This document shows positions 1 to 10,392 of a DNA stretch of 64,000 nucleotides, piece by piece. The translations under genes and the position numbers were made by a program. Positions within the stretch are counted from its first letter, which is position 1; each line of letters starts with the position of its first letter. The notes beneath the pieces are model-generated. The model had not been told where the DNA came from. It saw nothing but the letters and a program-made list of their open reading frames with translations, and made no database searches. Source of the stretch: Glycine soja (lineage: Eukaryota; Streptophyta; Magnoliopsida; Fabales; Fabaceae); NCBI RefSeq assembly GCF_004193775.1, contig NC_041005.1:7194501-7258500 (forward strand), read 5' to 3'.

Positions 1-585
1 TCCAACCAGAACGTTTCCTCCGAGATCAAGATACCTCAGGCTTGAAAGCAATCCAATTTGGTCGGGTATGTTCCCCGAAAACATGTTGTTCGAGAGATCA
101 AGTGTTTCGAGGTTTGAGAAAAGCACTGAAAACAAGGGTTGAGGCAGAGAGCCCGTGAGGTTGTTGTTGCTGAGGTTAAGGTAACGGATTTGAGACAGAG
201 AATTGTGAGAGTGGGTAAAAGTGATTTCCCCAACAAGCTGGTTATTGGAAAGGTCGAGGTTTGTGAGGTAGGGAAGCTGAAAAATGGAAGAGGATACCTC
301 ACCGGTTATGTTTTTTCCTGAGAGCACCACAGCGTTAACGTGGGAAGAGTTAGCGTTGTTGTCGCAGTTGATGCCGTGCCACTTGCAGATAGTGGCAGAG
401 GAAGTGAAACTGACCCAGTTGGAGAGAAAATGAAGTGGGTCGTGGAGAGAAGCTTTGAAGGACAAGAGAAGCTGAACCTCATGTTGATCTCCATCGGATA
501 AGATGAAGTTGAGCATGAACATGAAGAGGAATATAAATTTCATGGATCTTGCCTTTGAAGATATTGAATAAGATCCTTTGGCCAT
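1..585 (-). CDS. SKM1-like LRR receptor kinase, N-terminal part (runs off the window)
   Basis: This is the first 195 codons of a leucine-rich-repeat receptor-like kinase; the rest lies left of the window. The start is ATG at 585-583. A second in-frame Met at codon 15 begins a hydrophobic signal peptide (MKFIFLFMFMLNFIL) and is an alternative start. Next comes an LRR N-terminal cap with E-x-QLLLSFKASL, a W and a Cys pair (CKW...NCD), then LRR units with the LxxLDLSNNxLxG pattern (LTNLDLSNNQLVG, IRYLNLSNNNLTG, LETLDLSNNMFSG). The reading frame is open throughout. The pattern best resembles Arabidopsis SKM1 (At2g25790), a plasma-membrane receptor for CLE peptides, by memory only. A plausible 5'UTR intron runs from a donor at 1048 (GTACGT on the minus strand) to an acceptor at 678 (TTTTTACAG), with a TATA-like CTATTTAAG near 1248-1256. 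No kinase domain is visible here, so the kinase part is inferred from the family. Confidence 0.88.
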   Translation of the reverse strand, partial: MAKGSYSISSKARSMKFIFLFMFMLNFILSDGDQHEVQLLLSFKASLHDPLHFLSNWVSFTSSATICKWHGINCDNNANSSHVNAVVLSGKNITGEVSSSIFQLPYLTNLDLSNNQLVGEITFTHSHNSLSQIRYLNLSNNNLTGSLPQPLFSVLFSNLETLDLSNNMFSGNIPDQIGLLSSLRYLDLGGNVLVG

Positions 586-3500
586 GTCTATAGCTTCCTG
601 ATGATGAGTTTTTTTATTTTTTTGAAGCTGCAATTCAGTCTTCTATCTGCCTTGGATTTAACTCCTCGGATCCCCAGCTGTAAAAAGTGCATAGCATGAT
701 TAACGCAACTTTTTAATTATGTTAGTGATCAGTGATCACAGTTCAATGGTATGTCAAATTAAAATAATCATGGGCAAAAGGAAAGAATGTACATTAAAGT
801 ATTATGAATTCCTATTTTTTTTTATGTCTATATAAAAGGACAAGGGAATATATGTCTATTTGTAACAAAAATGAAAAACATGTATACAGCTTTTGCAGGT
901 GGCTATGAGTGATGCGTTTGACTTCTAGCTACCATTAATTTCATATGAGTCAGTTCATGTTAAGGTCCATTATGCATGCGCCAAAGAAATGAACTTAGAA
1001 GAGAATTTGCAAAAGTGGCATAGATAATGAAAAGATATTATTACGTACCTAACTATCATAATTGGAGGAGTACTTAGTTTTCTTCTCACGATCGATGATG
1101 CTTGGGGTCAAAATGAATTGAGAGTAGCGAAGAATTGGATTGGAAGCAAACAAATTAGGAAGAGAGGGAATCGATGATGAATTCTTGGAATTGAAATACT
1201 ATTTGAAGAGGATGGGTTGGACGTGAGAGAGAGGGATGTGTGCGTGCTTAAATAGATGGGAATGGTAGAAGAAGTGGAATTGGGCACGGGGTTGAGAGAT
1301 AATTACGAAAGAGCACCTTGACTTCTTTGAAATTGGTGTTTGAACACAAACGGGTTGAAAGGGAAACAGGGACAGATGTTGGAAAAAGGCTATGATTTTG
1401 TCGGATTGTTACCAAAATGTTCTTTTTTCTTTGACTGATTCACTGGCATAGCACTTGAGAAAGTGACAAAGAATTTCTGTGAAACCGTTGAAAACAAAAC
1501 TCTTCAAACTCTTGCTATTATTATAGTATTAAAAACACTAATGGAAAGGTTTCAAAGGTGTAAAGCATAGACACGGGAATAGATAAAAATGTAACCTGGT
1601 GAATGGTCATGTGTCATCAGCTTCATGTTTCTACTAATTAGTTTCTAACTTTCTATAATTTCCATATATGAAAAGTATAAGCTTAATTAACGGTGGATCA
1701 ATGTTATGAACGCTTTTGATTTTGATGTATTCATTTACTGACCTGACTACAGTAATTATAGTGCGAATTGAGAACAAAGATATGATATGGAGGCTGCCGT
1801 GGAGTGCATGGTTAATTTGATTTTGGTAAAGTTTTGGGTTATGTTGGTACCTCAGTGCTTGTTTTATATATGTTGTCAGAACCTTATATATGTATGGTTT
1901 TTATTAGATGTTTTAATATATGTTCTGTCTGTCGGACAAAACAACCATGCGTGCAAAGAAGGTAGGAGGGGTATTTGAACAGAATAGCTTATCAAATTCT
2001 ATTTCTGAGATGAGGACAACACGCCCATGAACGCCAGCAATCTTAATGACTTGTTTCTTGACAAATCGTGTTGTCGGAAATGGAAAGGGGAACAGGTAGA
2101 AACAAATTTTGACGACATTTTTTAGTTTTTACCGGACAACATTTAGATCACGTCATAGATTTTTGTGTTTTCTTTGAGTATGTATAATTGAATTTGAAAC
2201 AAGTTATAAATTCATATAAATAACATCTTATAAAACAATTTACATAAAAGTTTAAGGTAATAAATTAATAATGGTAAATAATTTTACAATCATGTAATCA
2301 CAAATGATCGTTGTTATTAGTATGACTTTTCGGATTATTTTATATCATTAATACATAATTTTATTTCTCTTTATTTTATAATATTTTCTGCATTTTTCTC
2401 TTTTTTTTATCACATTATTTAATTATCAGTTGTTACATTTCATATTTTCTCTCTCTCTCTTATTTTAAAAATTTATTCTACAATTTGTTGTAGAAATAAT
2501 TTTTTTCTATATGAAACTCCTATTTTTCTACGCGCGTTTTAACTTTGTGGCTTACATGGCGATTGCATTACAATATTTATCATTGAGTGCATAAGGTTAT
2601 ATTCATTGGTGACTTATGATTATCTTTCAGACGCTTTCATAACAAATCTCACTTATTCCTTGGACTCTCTCAAAATTATAATTGAAGGCACACACACATG
2701 CGTGCACAACAAATTAACATTGAAGGGGGTGGTCGTGTAATTTTTCTATGAATCAAGGGCAGGCGTTGGTGGAGGGCAGGATACACCAGCTAGCTTTCCC
2801 TTGGCATGTTAAAAAGCAAGATTCTTGAACCACTTTTGCTTGGACTTTATTTTCTTATCTTGGATTCTCGCTCTCACAAAGCAGAAAGAGGTGCAGAGAG
2901 ATAAAAAAAGAAAAATAACTTTAAGGGAGAGAAAAAGGAAAAGGGTAGTGTGTGTGTGTAGACTCTGTACCATACTAACACAAATAGGAGTTACAAGTGA
3001 GGCAAAGGGGAATGAGCAGAGCCATGGCTAAAGAAAGCTGAAAGAGAAATTATAGGGCAAAATTAAATAGAACCACAAAGTAGAAGAGAATGTAAAGAAG
3101 AAAAAAAGTTGCGAGTCTTTTACGTTACATAGACTGATCATTAGTACTGAGCCCGTGGGCACATTCACTTTATAATAAGAAGCAACAATAATCTCTTTCT
3201 TTCTTATTCAGTAGTCTTCAAAGTTCAACCCATCTATATATCACTGTGTGGTATGAGAAGTAACGGACCCACTCTGTCTTTCTCGAAGGAATATACAGTG
3301 TGTGGTCTTTGTCACACCCGGCATGCTTTGCCCATCTCCATTTTCTAGGGTTTTACACTCAAAAATCTCAATCCACCAATCTCCTATCTCACTCTCATCC
3401 TCTAGCTCCACGCCGGCCCAATTTCTTTTTCCTTTTATTTTTGTCGTTCATTCCCACTAGCTTCATTGATTATAATAAAATCATGCACTTTTAACATTCA

Positions 3501-3818
3501 TAATAAACAAACATAGCGCCCTCCACATACACATAGAATATCGGCATTAATAGGCATATTTTAACTAGTGGATATACTCTCATGCATTTAGTATGGCAAA
3601 TTGGTGTGTGTATATATATTTCTTAAGATTTTTGGTATGATGCTGTAACCACTTATGCAAACTTTGTGGCATATGTAATACACTATATATTTTAACTCTA
3701 ATCCTGCATATATTCAATGAATATATATCCGATTCTATATCTAGCTAGAAATCAGAATTGAAATTAAGTAGCACTAATTAAGCAGTGGTGGAATTAAGCA
3801 AGTCGACAATATTTACAA
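586..3818. other. Intergenic, upstream of the LRR kinase
   Basis: No gene was recognised. The first ~650 bases on the minus side probably hold the promoter and 5'UTR intron of the receptor kinase. The rest is AT-rich, with CT-rich tracts around 2440-2460 and 3190-3220. The short open frames here have no recognisable motifs. Confidence 0.5.
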
Positions 3819-4385
3819 TGTTAACATGTGTACAGTTCAGGGTTCACAAAATACACATTACATCTTACGTGGCACTTCATGACATACGCCAATTCTCCAT
3901 ATCAGTCCTGACATGACATCTTACATGGTATTTCGTGACATACATCAATCCTCCATGTCAGTCGGGTTTTCTAATTAACAGGTTATCTCTAACTTATTAT
4001 TTGAATATATTATCATCTTTTATCTCTTGGCAAGTATTCAATTATCTATAAAGTTACACATTGTCTATGAGATATAATTATCTACTAGCAATTATCTCTA
4101 AGTTACACATTATTTGTAAGTACTAAATTGTCTACTAAGTTCCCTCGAACCCCGAACACATTAGCACACGAATTGAACAAACACTCCTGTGCATATACTC
4201 TTATACTTTCTCTCTCTTATTCTCCTAACTTACATACTTATTTGAGCGTTAGAGTCCTTTGTTTTGTAAGTCCTCTCTCTTGTCCTCTTAACAAAGGTCG
4301 CTCTCAATTCGACGTGTGAAATCCAGTAGTCCACCTTAGCCACGTCTACCCTGATGTGTGTCAGCTCTGAATTTTGGTAAGTACA
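3819..4385 (+). repeat. Decayed LTR of a Ty3/gypsy-type element
   Basis: The segment starts TGTTAAC and ends GTACA. It is followed at once by a sequence resembling the plant gypsy primer-binding region. Inside lies an imperfect tandem duplication of about 55 bases (about 3856-3909 and 3911-3965, each with a CATCTTAC-TGG core and a CCATxTCAGTC end). No second LTR or target duplication was found, so the left boundary is an estimate. Confidence 0.45.
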
Positions 4386-4408
4386 TTTGGTGTCCATCAT
4401 TGGGTCGT
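4386..4408 (+). other. Probable primer-binding site region of the decayed gypsy element
   Basis: The sequence reads TTTGGTGTCCATCATTGGGT and onward. It matches the common plant gypsy leader TTTGGCGCCCACCGTGGGGC mostly through C-to-T and G-to-A changes, as expected after methylation-driven decay. It abuts the LTR end at 4385. The comparison is from memory. Confidence 0.45.
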
Positions 4409-4461
4409 GGTAAAACATACCTCGTTGTTCTTTAGAAAATAAACATTTTCCAATGCCTACG

Positions 4462-5999
4462 TGTTAACTCGTTGGCAAGTGTACCAAATCGTCACAAGTA
4501 GTAGTACTTGGAAGTCCGAGTGTCGAATCCACAGGTACTTTATTTGTACTTAGATTAATGCAAATCCAATTTAAAAGCAAGAGATAAGAAGTTAAAATAA
4601 AAGATAAAGGAAGCTAGTAGATAAGATAAAGAAAAGATAAAAGATTTAAAGATAAGATATTTAAAGATAAAATTAGAAGATAAAAGAAAAAGATAAAAGA
4701 TTGAAAGATCAAAATAGAAGATAAAATATTTAAATTGAGATATGATAAAGATAAGAATAACTACTTCTAAGAAAACCCAACAATAAAATAAGAAACTTCA
4801 AACAATAAAATAGGGAATAAAATCTATATAGTAAAATTGCTAAAACCTAACAAGTCTAATCAACCTAGATATATGGATTCAGGATTTGTTTGTTATCAAT
4901 ACCAGTGAACTGATTCTACCCCACATCTATCCATTTACTTGCCCCTGATGTCTCATGATGACAAGCCTACCTTAATTACCTATCTTCCAAATGCCCTTTG
5001 CGAAGACTCAATAACTAAGATGCATTAAGATTAAATTCTAGATGTTTGCTAAAGCATGGGCATCGGGTCAATGCTAACCATATGATTTCTTTCTTTTATT
5101 GTTCTATTAAGCGTTACCCTCTCCCGAGTAGACTAACCCTTAAAACAGATTCACGCATTCATTCCTTACCCCTAATTAGGCTTTACCCTCTCCCGAATGG
5201 ACTAAAGACTAACAGAAAATAAAGACTGAGATGCAGAATAAATGAGAAAGAAAAGCAGATAAAAGAACCTAGAAGGAAAACCCTCTAATGATAATTCGAT
5301 AATTTCTTCCTTTTATTGTTCTATTAAGCGTTACCCTCTTCCGAGTGGCCTAACCCTTAAAACAGATTCAAGTATTCATTCCTTACCCCTAATTAGGCTT
5401 TACCCTCTCTCGAGTGGACTAAAGACTAACAGAAAATAAGGTCCGAGATACAGGATAAAAAAGAAAGAACGGTAAATAAAAGAACCTGGAAGGAAATCCT
5501 CTTTTTATTGATAACTCTTGAAATGCTCCATACATCATTGGCTTTTTAGGCCTGCCAGGCCCTAGCTAGGGGGTTTAGTCACTCATGTTCATGAGGGCTT
5601 TACAATGAGAAGAGGGTGAAAGAAAGGGAGTAAATGAAACCCCTAGGAGAGGGGGTTCTATGGTGGTCTGCTCTGTCCCTTGGACTGGCTCTCTATTTAT
5701 AGCTACTGAAGTGGGCTTTGGGCCTTCGTAGGAGCGCTTAGCGCGTGTACTTCCTGGCCCGCTGAGCTCGTGACGTGCGTTGAGCGCGCGTATTGGGCTG
5801 AGTCTTCTTCAAATTTTCTTCTTTTCTTCAATTTTTCTGTCCTTTTGCTTGTTACACCTCCAATTTTTATATCTGCAACCAAAAATTCAATTTAATTAAT
5901 TTTCTAACTTTTAATCACAAATAACTGCTAAATAATTAATTTCAAACCAATATTTGACTAATTTTCTACTATCAAAATACAATTATTTAGCAGTTATCA
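4462..5999 (+). mobile_element. Solo LTR 1 with 5-bp target duplication CTACG
   Basis: A 1,538-base LTR starts TGTTAACT and ends AGTTATCA, and is flanked by perfect CTACG copies at 4457-4461 and 6000-6004. No internal element sequence or partner LTR is present, so it is a solo LTR left by LTR-LTR recombination. It carries the family start motif TTGGCAAGTGTACCAAATCG. A segment of about 217 bases is duplicated in tandem (GTTCTATTAAGCGTTACCC at 5101 and 5318). A TATA-like TATTTATA near 5693 is followed by a GC-rich island of GCGCTTAGCGCG-type palindromes at about 5728-5795. Confidence 0.9.
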
Positions 6000-6004
6000 C
6001 TACG

Positions 6005-6770
6005 TCCTAAACAAATGCATGAGTATGGGTGATTTGACCAGAATCAATAACAATAAACATAGAAAAGAACAATAAAAACTAGAATTGCATTAAATAGATA
6101 GTAGTGAAGAATTACATTACAAGAGTTTGACCGCTAGGCTCCCAACAATGGGAGGTTTAGCCTCTCATTGTCATGAGAGGCTTTATACTTTAGGGTTGAT
6201 GGGGATGTAAGAAGAAGGATAGATAAGAAGGGAAGAAATGGCTATAGAGAGGGTTTCCCCTATTTGAGATGCTCAGACTTTGGATGTATTCAGTAGAGAA
6301 CTCTGAGTCTCGATGTGTCTTTCTCCTTTGCTTTCTACTCCTTTTATAGGCCTTAGTTAGCTTAAAATTCACGCGACCTTGCGCTAAGTGCGACATCTGG
6401 GCTCAATGAGTATGACGGTGATCACGCATTTAGCATGGGATTCGCACTAAGCACGCCTTCAGTATCTTCATGGGTCTTCTTCGTGCTAAACTTGGGCTAG
6501 CCGTTGAGCAAGGCATCGCACTAGGCCCGTCTTGTGCCCTAGGCGAGATGTTCCAACTTTAACTTCTTCTTCAAGGCTTTTTCTTCAAGTTTTTGCATTA
6601 ATTTACCTCCAAAGCACTTGTAGTTTCCCTTCTTTTGAATCCTACTGGTCAAAAACTAAAGTGATATTAAAATCCTCATCATTCTCTTAAAAACAAATAA
6701 TGAAGTAGAGAAATTCTAATCATTCTTGTTTGATTTGACTATCAATTAAACCTAAATTTCGCAGTTATCA
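6005..6770 (+). repeat. Truncated LTR related to the solo-LTR family
   Basis: This segment shares landmarks with solo LTRs 1, 2 and 3: GGTTTAGCCTCTCATTGTCATGAG, a GC-rich block (GCGCTAAGTGCG near 6383) and the end CAGTTATCA at 6770. It lacks the family's 5' end, so it is either a truncated copy or the 5' part was removed. Its sequence is clearly more diverged than the solo LTRs. Confidence 0.55.
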
Positions 6771-6929
6771 AACAGTTATGATCCTTACTCCAACACTTCC
6801 AATTCAGGATGGAAAAATCATTCTAACCTTTTCTGGGGAGTGTAGAAGAACGAGAATATGTATAGACATCCTTACCTGAAAAATCAAAATTAAAATCAAA
6901 GGCCTATGTAGGATGAGAGGAGGCTAACT

Positions 6930-9540
6930 ATGCAGGAGATGATGATGGAGCATATGACCAAGAGTGATGAAAGGACTAAGTCCTTGGAATCAACAGTGTC
7001 AAACTTTGTCACTCTTATGTCTCTGTTAGCTCTTTGGCAAGTGTACCAAATCGCTCATAGTAATAATTTCTCAGTAAGTCGAGTGTCGTACCACAGGGAT
7101 TTTGTTGCACTTATGTGAAGTACTTTTCAGTTTGCAAGTTATAAAATTCGTGTGTAAAATTAAAGGTAATCTAAATCTAAGAAATTTAAAATAAAAGATA
7201 AAGATAATAGATAAGATAAGATAAAAGATTTAAAGATAAGATTAAAAGATAAAATTAGAATATAAAATATTTAAATTGCGATAAAGATAACTACTTCTAC
7301 GAAATTCAAATAAATAAAATCTAAATCTACTAAATCTAAATACTTACTCCTAAAACCCAACAGTAAAATAAGGAATAACTACTTCTAAGAAAAACCAACA
7401 ATAAAAATAGGGAGTAAAATCTATATATTAAAATCGCTAAAACCTGACAAGTCTAATTAGCCTAGATATATGGATTCTGGATTTGTCTGTTATCAATACC
7501 AGTGAACTAATTCTGCCCCACATCTATCCATCTACTTGCCCCTGATGCCTCATGATGACAAGCCTACCTTAATTACCTATCTTCCAAATGCCCTTTGCGA
7601 AAACTCAATAACTAAGATGCATTAAGATTACGTTCTAGATGTTTGCTAAAGCATGGGCATTGAGGCATTAAGTCATGCTAACCCAATGATTTCTTTCTTT
7701 TATTGTTCTATTAAGCGTTACCCTCTCCCGAGTGGCCTAACCCTTAAAACCGATTCACGCATTCATTCCTTATCCCTAATTAGGCTTTACCCTCTCTCGA
7801 GTGGCCTAAAGACTAACAGAAAACAAAGTCCGAGATGCAGAATAGGCAAGAAAGAAAAGCAGATAAAAGAAACTGGAAGGAAAACTCTCTAAAAGATAAC
7901 CCGATAATTTCCTCCTTTTAGTGTTCTCTTAAGCGTTACCCTCTCCCGAGTGGCCTAACCCTTAAAACAGATTCAAGTATTCATTCCTTATCCCTAATTA
8001 GGCTTTACCCTCTCCCGAGTGTACTAAACCCTAACAGAAAGCAAGTTCCGAGATACAGGATGTAAAAAGAAAGAACAGTAAATAAATAAAGAACCTGGAG
8101 GGAATTCCTCTTTTTATTGACAACTCTTGAAATGCTCCATACACCATTAACTTTTTAGGCCTGCCAGACCCTAGTTAGGGGATTAGCCACTCATAGTCAT
8201 GAGGGCTTTACAATGAGAAGAGGGGTGAAAGAAAGATAATAAGAATATAAGAAAAGGGAAGGAAAAGGAGAGAACTGAGTGTCAGAGGTCTGAAAACTAA
8301 GCTCTTAGGAAGTGTGTATGTTTTCCTAGGCTAACCCTCTTATTTATAAGTGCAAACTTGGGCTTGGGCCTTCGTAGTCTCGCTGAGCGCGAAGCCTCAC
8401 GCTTAGCACCACGTCGCGCTCAGCGCGTGTCGTGCGCTTAGCGCCTTGCCTTCTTGTGCGCTGGGTGCGTCCTACGCTTAGCGCCTTTCTGGACTTGGGC
8501 TTCTTCTGATTTTCTTCTTTTTTCTTTATTTCTGCTCCTTTTTGCTTGTTGTACCTCCCTTTTTCACATCTGCAATCAAAATTCGAATTTAATTAAATCT
8601 TTCCAAATTAAAGCATAAATAACTGCTAAATAATTAATTCTAAGTTAATTTTAGACTGATTTTCCACTATTAATTCACTATTATTTAGCAGTTATCAGTC
8701 TCAAACTGAAGCAAATCATAAGGAGAAAGTGAATGTTGTGACTACAAGGAATCGGAGACCCATGACTAAGCTGAAGAAGAAAGTAAAAGTGGTCTCGCCA
8801 ACTGAGAAGGAAGCTCTTACTGAACAGAGCTCAGAAAAATAAGAGTAAAAAAAAAGTGGTATTGAAACCTCCTTAGGTAAGTGTTCCCTTCCCTTAGAGA
8901 ATAGCAAACAAAAGTGAAGATAAGACGTTATTTGCAAAGTATATGAAAATGCTGAAAAATTTGCACATCAATATTCCTTTCATTGAGGCAATTGGTCAGA
9001 TGCTAGTACACCAAATATCGAAAAGAAATCATTTCAAACAAATGAAAGTTGGCGGACTTTGCGAAATTGGCCTCAATGAAGAGTGCTCTATTGTGATTTA
9101 AAAGAAGTTGCCTCTTAATCTTAAGGATCTAAGGAGTTTTTCAATCCCTTATGTCATTGGCAAATTGTCCTTTGATAGAGTATTGTGTGATTTAGGTGTT
9201 AATATTATTTTGATGCCTTATTCTATTTATAAGAAGTTGGGGTTACAAAAACCTCAACCCACTGACATTTCCATTCAGCTTGCAGATAGGACCCTTACTT
9301 ACCCAAGGGGAATAGTAGAGAATTTGTTGGTGAAAGTCGGAAAGTTCATCTTTCCTACTGAATTTGTAATCCTGGACATAGAGGAGGACGAAGAAGTCCC
9401 AATCATTTTAAGATGACCCTTCCTCAACACTGGAGGGGCCTTGATTGATGTTAGAGAAGGGAAACTAACTTGGAGGTTAGATGATAAAGAGGAAGTGTTT
9501 CAAATACTTGGTTCTTTAGAAAGATCTTCCTTCTCCTGCA
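6930..9540 (+). pseudogene. Athila-like Ty3/gypsy gag-protease remnant, split by a solo LTR
   Basis: Gag-like coding sequence (MQEMMMEHMTKSDERTKSLE...) runs to 7018, is interrupted by solo LTR 2, and resumes at 8703 (TEANHKEKVNVVTTR). Further on, KNLHINIPFIEAIGQM, then KKLPLNLKDLRSFSIPYVIG, LCDLGVNIILMPYSIYKKLG and ILDIEEDEEVPIIL match the gag C-terminus and aspartic protease of Athila-type elements. In the family the active site reads DLGAS; here it is DLGVN, so the catalytic context is altered. Stop codons occur in the gag part, just before the protease (about 9098) and after IILR at 9414-9416. Reverse transcriptase, RNase H and integrase are absent. Non-functional. Confidence 0.85.
7024..8697 (+). 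mobile_element. Solo LTR 2 with 5-bp target duplication GTCTC, nested in gag
   Basis: A 1,674-base LTR starts TGTTAGCT and ends AGTTATCA, flanked by GTCTC at 7019-7023 and 8698-8702. It is the same family as solo LTR 1, with matching start, internal tandem duplication (218-base period, 7705 and 7923) and end. Removing it and one GTCTC rejoins the gag sequence of the older Athila-like element, so it is the younger insertion. A GC-rich palindrome island lies at about 8382-8495 just after TATTTATAAG near 8340. Confidence 0.92.
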
Positions 9541-10357
9541 ATTTTCTGTAAGCTAGGCCTCGTCCAAGTGTGGGGTGGACAGACTCTCTGAGAAAGAATC
9601 TGAGAAATGGCATGAGAGATAAGAAAGAAGGAGCTAGTACCCCTGTTCCTGCTTTAGGCCACAGGGTAAATGGGCATTCTAAGAGTTTGCTGTAGAAAGG
9701 AAACATCACCCTCTTCGAGGGTAGATGACTTGTCCCTTATGATTCATCGAGCTTGAGACATTAAACAAGAGCTTCCCAGGAGGCAACCTATGGATTTAGT
9801 GGGTTTCGATGCCAACAAAGTATTTTTTTAAGTTCTACAGTTCCTTCAGCAGGAGCATCCAGTAGTCACAGGACCACTTCTTCATGGATCCACCTTCATC
9901 TTAAGAAAGTTTTGTGTTTTTGGTTTCTTTGTTTTTCATATTTCATTTTTCTAAGCTTAGTTTATTTTAGTACTCTTTTCCTTCCCGTCCACTTTTGTTT
10001 TTCATCTCTACTTTGATTATGCATTGGGGACATTGCAACTCTTAAGTGTGGTAAGGGGGTTCATGTTATGTCATTTCACCCAAAATTTAATGTTATTGTG
10101 GCATTTTTGCTTATGACCTTTATGTGATTTTTCGTTCTTAACTTTGCTTTGTTTTTCTATCAATTTTTAGGAATTCATTTTTTGTAATCCCTCCAGTTTA
10201 AAAAAAAAATTGAGTTCACCACTTCACTAATATTTCCCCACAAAGGCAACAAATTAGCAAAAATCCATGGATGAACAATTCCCTTTAAGCTTAGGCACTG
10301 AAATAAGTTTTAAGCTTGATATATTGTAATGTATGATGTATGGTCCACTTGAATCGT
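9541..10357 (+). other. 3' internal region of the Athila-like element
   Basis: Phrases typical of the post-polyprotein region of plant gypsy elements occur here: an ACATTAAACAAGAGCTTCCC...AGGCAACC block near 9757-9788 and GCATTGGGGACATTGCAACTCTTAAGTGTGG near 10021-10051. They follow directly after the protease remnant, which implies a large deletion of reverse transcriptase and integrase. No open frame is meaningful here. Confidence 0.5.
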
Positions 10358-10392
10358 TGTTAGGCGTTTGGCAAGTGTACCAAATGTCACAC
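10358..10392 (+). repeat. Fragment of the start of an LTR of the same family
   Basis: TGTTAGGCGTTTGGCAAGTG and the next few bases match the first ~35 bases of the solo LTRs, then similarity stops. Its position after the 3' internal region fits the start of the Athila-like element's own, truncated, 3' LTR. Confidence 0.55.

Noticed and set aside
36..494. Open frames on both strands over the start of the window
   Set aside because: They are other frames of the LRR receptor kinase coding sequence, whose own frame is open from 585 to the window edge.
8716..8937. Minus-strand 73-codon frame rich in Phe and Ser
   Set aside because: It is the reverse of the degenerate gag sequence, which explains the region on the plus strand.
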